NCBI GenBank assembly: GCA_015488935.1
Contig: WFMU01000058.1
Location: forward strand, 1 to 8,230
Length of the DNA: 8,230 nt
Source: Flavobacteriaceae bacterium
GTDB taxonomy: Bacteria > Bacteroidota > Bacteroidia > Flavobacteriales > Flavobacteriaceae
Direction of reading: 5' to 3'
Shown in pieces: positions 4,423-8,230 of the stretch. Positions within the stretch are counted from its first letter, which is position 1; each line of letters starts with the position of its first letter. The notes below the pieces were generated by a model, which saw nothing but the letters and a program-made list of their open reading frames with translations, searched no databases and was not told the DNA's origin. A program made the position numbers and the translations under genes.

Positions 4423-6972
4423 ATGAAAAAAACTATTTTCTCCCTAATAGTACTCAGTGTAATTACTACAATAACGTATGCACAGAACACACAAAAAGCA
4501 ATAACAGCATTACAAAATAAAACACAAGCAAAAGTAATGCTAAATAACAGTTATGGAATTGCAGATTTTATTCAATTTCCAGCACAAAAAGCATTAAAAA
4601 TTAAAGGCACAACACTCTCCAAAAAAGTAATTACTTTTTTAAATACCAATAAAGCAATTTTTAAATTAAAAGATGCCGTAAATGAATTTGTTTTTGAAAC
4701 ACCAAAAACAGATGTATATGGTCTTAAAACAGTCACAATAAAACAACAACATAACGGCGTAGAAGTATTTGACGGAAAATTGCGATTTCACTTTAATAGT
4801 AAAGAAGAACTAACCGCAGTAAACGGAAATTATATTCCGAATATAAAAATTAACACAACCACTACAATTACAAAAGAACAAGCCGAAGAAATAGCATTAC
4901 AACTTGTAGAGAAACAAAAATTAACAAGTTCTCAAGAACCGTTAAAAGTAAAAAAAACAAATCTGTATGTATTTAACAAAGGACTATTACAAGATTTCTT
5001 AGGAGCAAATTATTTAGCGTATCAAATAGAAATTGCAAATGACCAAGATGTAAGAGAATTTATTTTTATAGATGCACATAACGGACAAAAAGTAACGCAA
5101 TACACAGGTATGGCACACGCAATAAACAGAGTAGTATATGAAGTGAATAATGGAACCGTAGTTTGGCAAGAAGGCGATACTTTTCCAGGATCATTAACGA
5201 TATGGCAACAAAATGAAGTAGTAACATCAGAACATGTATATAACTTCTTTAAAAACACATTCAATTATGTATCTTACGATAATGCAGATGCACAAATGAA
5301 AACAATAAATAATAATCCAAATATCTCTTGTCCAAATGCAAATTGGAATGGAACAACTGCAAATTATTGCGATGGAACAGCTGCCGATGATGTAGTTGCA
5401 CATGAATGGAGTCACGCATATACACAACATACAAGTGGATTAATATACGCCTATCAATCTGGTGCGCTAAACGAATCTTTTTCAGATATTTGGGGAGAGA
5501 CCATTGATTTGTTAAACGGCTATGAAGATGCAGGAGAAAACAATTCTCCAAGAGCATCTTGTGGTAGTTCTAATCGCTGGATGATTGGAGAAGATGCAAG
5601 TAGTTTTGGCGGTGCAATTAGAGATATGTGGAATCCAAACTGTAAAGGAGATCCAGGAAAATTAACAGACAATCAATATAGATGTGGAACAGGAGATTCT
5701 GGAGGTGTACATTTCAATTCAGGAATACCAAACCATGTCTATGCACTAATTGTTGATGGAGGAAACTATAATGGACAAACTATTTTTGGACTTGGCTTTG
5801 TTAAAGCAGCAAATATTTTTTGGAGAGCTCAAAGTCAATACTTAACCGCAACAAGTAACTTTAACGATTTTGCAAATGCATTAGAAGCAGCATGTACCGA
5901 TTTAATAGGTGTAAATTTAAACGGATTATCAACAACAACTGTTGCAGCAGGACAATCTGGAGAAGTAATAACAACAACAGATTTAGCACAAGTAACCAAA
6001 GCAATTTTAGCTGTAGAACTAAGAGTAAAATTAACCGCTTGTAATTACGCACCATTATTAACACCAATAGCAGATTTGTGTGGCGCAGCTACAAACAATC
6101 CAATATTTGTAGAAACATGGGAAACTGGAATTGGAAACTGGACTGTATCACAAATACCTGTTAATGCTGGAACTTGGGAGCCAAGAGATTGGGAAATAGT
6201 AACTAACTTACCAGATAATAAACAAGGAAAAGCCATTTTTGCTGCCGACCCTATAATAGGCGATTGCTCTAGCGATTTAGAAAATGGAATAATGCGTTTG
6301 CAAAGTCCAGTAATAACATTGCCAAATTATACAACAGGAAGATTCGAACTAGCATTTACACATTATGTTGCAACAGAACCAACTTGGGATGGAGGAAATC
6401 TTAAAATAAGTATTAATGGTGGTGCTTGGGGATTAATACCAACTAACGCATTTATAGAAAATGCATACAATGGAACTTTACCAGCTTCCAATAACGATAA
6501 CCCACTAAGCGGAGAAGCCGCATTTACAGGTAATGATGAAGGCTCAAATTCTGGAAGTTGGGGAACAAGTGTAATAAATTTATCATTAACTAGAGCAAGA
6601 CCTAACGATACCATACAACTAAGATGGGAATTAGCTTCTGATGGCTGTAATGGCTCTATAGGATGGTATATAGACAATATTGTAGTTTATAATTGCGATT
6701 TTCAGGCATTAGCAACAGAAAATTTTGATATAAACAATGTGGTTACAATATATCCAAATCCATCAAATGGTATATTTACAATTTCCAATACAAATAATGC
6801 TAGATTAATAAAAGCCGAAGTTTACGATGTTACTGGACGTTTTATTAAAGCCATAAAACTTACAAATAGCCAAACTACAAATATAGACTTATCAAGTGCT
6901 GCATCTGGAATGTATTTTGTACATGTTGTAACAGAAAATACTAAAGGAATAATTAAATTAATAAAAAAATAA
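4423..6972 (+). CDS. Secreted M4 (thermolysin-like) metalloprotease with T9SS sorting domain
   Basis: The 849-residue precursor begins with a signal peptide (residues 1-20, cleavage likely after TYA before Gln21). A propeptide follows: an FTP-like part at about 45-95 and a PepSY-like part at about 100-225, which normally inhibit and help fold the protease. The catalytic domain covers about 230-535. Zinc ligands are His327 and His331 of HEWSH plus Glu351 of LNESFSD, with catalytic Glu328; His430 in GGVHFNSG matches thermolysin His231. Residues 560-758 form an added jelly-roll or MAM-like domain (ETWETGIGNWTV to GWYIDNIVVYNC), perhaps for binding substrate or surface. Residues 775-849 are a T9SS type A sorting domain (IYPNPSNGIFTI, VYDVTGR, SGMYFVHV, basic end), which directs passage across the outer membrane. 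Eleven cysteines remain after the signal peptide. All active-site residues are intact, so it should degrade external protein for nutrition. It has its own 105-base upstream gap, with no strong promoter match that I could see. Confidence 0.96.
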   Translation: MKKTIFSLIVLSVITTITYAQNTQKAITALQNKTQAKVMLNNSYGIADFIQFPAQKALKIKGTTLSKKVITFLNTNKAIFKLKDAVNEFVFETPKTDVYGLKTVTIKQQHNGVEVFDGKLRFHFNSKEELTAVNGNYIPNIKINTTTTITKEQAEEIALQLVEKQKLTSSQEPLKVKKTNLYVFNKGLLQDFLGANYLAYQIEIANDQDVREFIFIDAHNGQKVTQYTGMAHAINRVVYEVNNGTVVWQEGDTFPGSLTIWQQNEVVTSEHVYNFFKNTFNYVSYDNADAQMKTINNNPNISCPNANWNGTTANYCDGTAADDVVAHEWSHAYTQHTSGLIYAYQSGALNESFSDIWGETIDLLNGYEDAGENNSPRASCGSSNRWMIGEDASSFGGAIRDMWNPNCKGDPGKLTDNQYRCGTGDSGGVHFNSGIPNHVYALIVDGGNYNGQTIFGLGFVKAANIFWRAQSQYLTATSNFNDFANALEAACTDLIGVNLNGLSTTTVAAGQSGEVITTTDLAQVTKAILAVELRVKLTACNYAPLLTPIADLCGAATNNPIFVETWETGIGNWTVSQIPVNAGTWEPRDWEIVTNLPDNKQGKAIFAADPIIGDCSSDLENGIMRLQSPVITLPNYTTGRFELAFTHYVATEPTWDGGNLKISINGGAWGLIPTNAFIENAYNGTLPASNNDNPLSGEAAFTGNDEGSNSGSWGTSVINLSLTRARPNDTIQLRWELASDGCNGSIGWYIDNIVVYNCDFQALATENFDINNVVTIYPNPSNGIFTISNTNNARLIKAEVYDVTGRFIKAIKLTNSQTTNIDLSSAASGMYFVHVVTENTKGIIKLIKK

Positions 6973-8230
6973 TTAATTACAATATAAGTCAATTAAGGCT
7001 TTTGCATTAGTATCGCCTAACGCTTTTGCCTTTTTAAAATCGGCACAAAAATCCATATCACCAAGCTCATATTTTGCCTTACCAAGTACTATATGAGCTT
7101 CGGTATATTTAGGATTTATTGCAATGGCAATAAGCGCATTTTTTTTAGCAAGATTATAATTTTTTAAGGCAAAATAAATTTTACTTTTAGCTGTATAAGC
7201 TTTGTAATTTTTTCGGTTAGCCTGAATTTGTTTCTCTAAATATTGAAGCGCACTATTAAAATCATTTGCATCTACATAAAGTGAAATGATATTTTCGAAA
7301 TAATCATTTTTATGCAAATTACTTAATGATAAAGCCTTGTCAAAATCAAGTGTTGCATGTTTTTTATCTCCTAAATTAACATACGCATAGCCTCTATCTA
7401 AAAAATAAGTAGCATTACTTGTTGTACTAATTAATTTATTAAAACAAACTATGGCAAGTTTAAACGAAGAAATATTCTTGTTTACTAAAAAAGATTGTGC
7501 AGCCAATTCCAATTGTTTTGTTTTTGACGAATTACAAAAATTTGTACTAATAATATTAAGGTAATCTTTATTTTTAAAACCTAAATCAAAAGCTGTATTT
7601 TTATCGGAACAAGCTTGTTCAAAATCTAATAAAAAATAATGTACTAGTGCTCTTGTAGCATAAGCATTTGGGGCATTAGAATCGTGATTTATTATTTTAT
7701 TTGTTATATCTAAAGCCGAATTGTAATCTTCTTTTTTTAAAAGTAATAAAGCGTAATTATTATAAAGAGCAGAAGTTTCGTAACCATTTTTTATAGCATT
7801 TTTAAAATCTATCTCTGCATTGTCTAATGCGTGTAATTTTAGATTTGTCATGGCACTATAATAATGATAAAGACCATTTTTTGGCTTTAATACGATTGCT
7901 TTGCGAAAAGCTTTTTTTGCAACGGAAAGTTTATTTAAATTACCAAATAAAACACCTTTATTAAAATATGCAAATGCATTGGTGCTATCTTTCAAAATAG
8001 CTTTGTTAATACTTATTTGAGCATCTTTATATTTATTACAGGCTTGTGATGCTCTTGCATGTTTAATCCAATATGTAGCGTTAATACTGTCTTTTAAAAG
8101 TACATTATTTAAAATGTTTAAGGCTTTAATGCAATTGTGTATATTATTTGTAGTTACTAAAGAATCTACCTTTTTATACAGCAAATTTTTAGATTGTGCA
8201 ACTATGGAAACTGCTGTTAGACTTAAAAAA
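6973..8230 (-). CDS. Exported TPR-repeat protein, N-terminus cut off by the window edge
   Basis: The frame runs from the window edge to TAA at 6975-6973 and gives 418 visible residues. A TTG at 8184 would be a poor start: the frame stays open upstream and encodes FLSLTAVSIVAQ, the end of a signal peptide with cleavage likely after VA before Gln. The true Met is a few codons beyond the window. The rest is a chain of about ten tetratricopeptide-type helix pairs. Clear ones include AFAYFNKGVLFGNLNKLSVAKKAFRKAIVLKP, ATYFLDRGYAYVNLGDKKHATLDFDKALSLS and EAHIVLGKAKYELGDMDFCADFKKAKALGD, each with the usual Gly/Ala at position 8 and Ala at position 20. TPR arrays are protein-binding scaffolds, here in the periplasm or at the cell surface; the partner is unknown. 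Its stop directly abuts that of the convergent protease gene. I saw no enzymatic domain. Confidence 0.9.
   Translation of the reverse strand, partial: FLSLTAVSIVAQSKNLLYKKVDSLVTTNNIHNCIKALNILNNVLLKDSINATYWIKHARASQACNKYKDAQISINKAILKDSTNAFAYFNKGVLFGNLNKLSVAKKAFRKAIVLKPKNGLYHYYSAMTNLKLHALDNAEIDFKNAIKNGYETSALYNNYALLLLKKEDYNSALDITNKIINHDSNAPNAYATRALVHYFLLDFEQACSDKNTAFDLGFKNKDYLNIISTNFCNSSKTKQLELAAQSFLVNKNISSFKLAIVCFNKLISTTSNATYFLDRGYAYVNLGDKKHATLDFDKALSLSNLHKNDYFENIISLYVDANDFNSALQYLEKQIQANRKNYKAYTAKSKIYFALKNYNLAKKNALIAIAINPKYTEAHIVLGKAKYELGDMDFCADFKKAKALGDTNAKALIDLYCN

Noticed and set aside
5022..6677. Several minus-strand frames of 63-104 codons within the protease gene
   Set aside because: All are antisense to a clear M4 protease; their Leu-rich or Cys-rich low-complexity translations are typical shadows of AT-rich coding DNA.
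6950..6979. AT-only imperfect inverted repeat (TAATTAaATTA / TAATTAATTA) as a bidirectional terminator
   Set aside because: The stem has no G or C, contains a bulge and is not followed by a T-run; it is easily explained by base composition.
7085..7094. AGTACTATAT, matching ten bases of one operator arm
   Set aside because: It is a single half-site inside the TPR coding region with no inverted partner nearby, so probably chance.
8182..8184. TTG at 8184 as the start of the TPR protein
   Set aside because: The frame stays open to the window edge and the upstream codons encode the end of a signal peptide, so the gene is truncated by the window rather than starting at TTG.

Overview
The window comes from a low-GC member of the Bacteroidota, most likely a marine-type Flavobacteriaceae. 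This is inferred from the AT-rich coding sequence with many ATA isoleucine codons, A-rich leaders without Shine-Dalgarno sites, TAnnTTTG-type -7 promoter elements, and a secreted protease ending in a type IX secretion (T9SS) sorting domain. Six substantial genes are complete or nearly so. The genes at both edges are cut by the window, and both lack only their first residues.

Layout. Bases 1-479 hold the 3' part of a small lipoprotein gene of unknown function. Bases 555-1133 (+) encode a membrane-anchored TlpA-like thioredoxin with a WCPPC active site. Bases 1186-1641 (-) encode a DUF4442, hotdog-fold-like protein, convergent with the thioredoxin gene. Bases 1642-1793 form a divergent regulatory region. 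It contains a perfect 13-bp inverted repeat next to a good -7 element, and a second, 10-bp inverted repeat around the start and promoter of the DUF4442 gene. Bases 1794-4317 (+) look like one operon: a DUF4870 membrane protein, a possible 20-residue hydrophobic peptide, a PadR-family repressor, and a large PspC-domain membrane protein one base downstream of padR. Bases 4423-6972 (+) encode an 849-residue secreted M4 (thermolysin-like) metalloprotease with an added jelly-roll-like domain and a T9SS C-terminal signal. Bases 6973-8230 (-) encode an exported TPR-repeat protein whose stop codon directly abuts that of the protease. Its coding frame continues through a signal peptide to the window edge.

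How the parts may work together. The DUF4870-PadR-PspC cluster is best read as an autoregulated cell-envelope unit: PadR probably binds the 13-bp palindrome and controls its own operon of membrane proteins. This regulation is inferred from position and symmetry. The thioredoxin, protease, lipoprotein and TPR protein are all predicted to work outside the cytoplasm, but nothing in the sequence ties them into one pathway. No RNA gene, mobile element or CRISPR array was seen. I do not see a clearly new multi-gene system. The least explained items are the palindromic operator, the tiny hydrophobic ORF and hairpin in front of padR, and the conserved-looking but functionally unassigned C-terminal half of the PspC protein.
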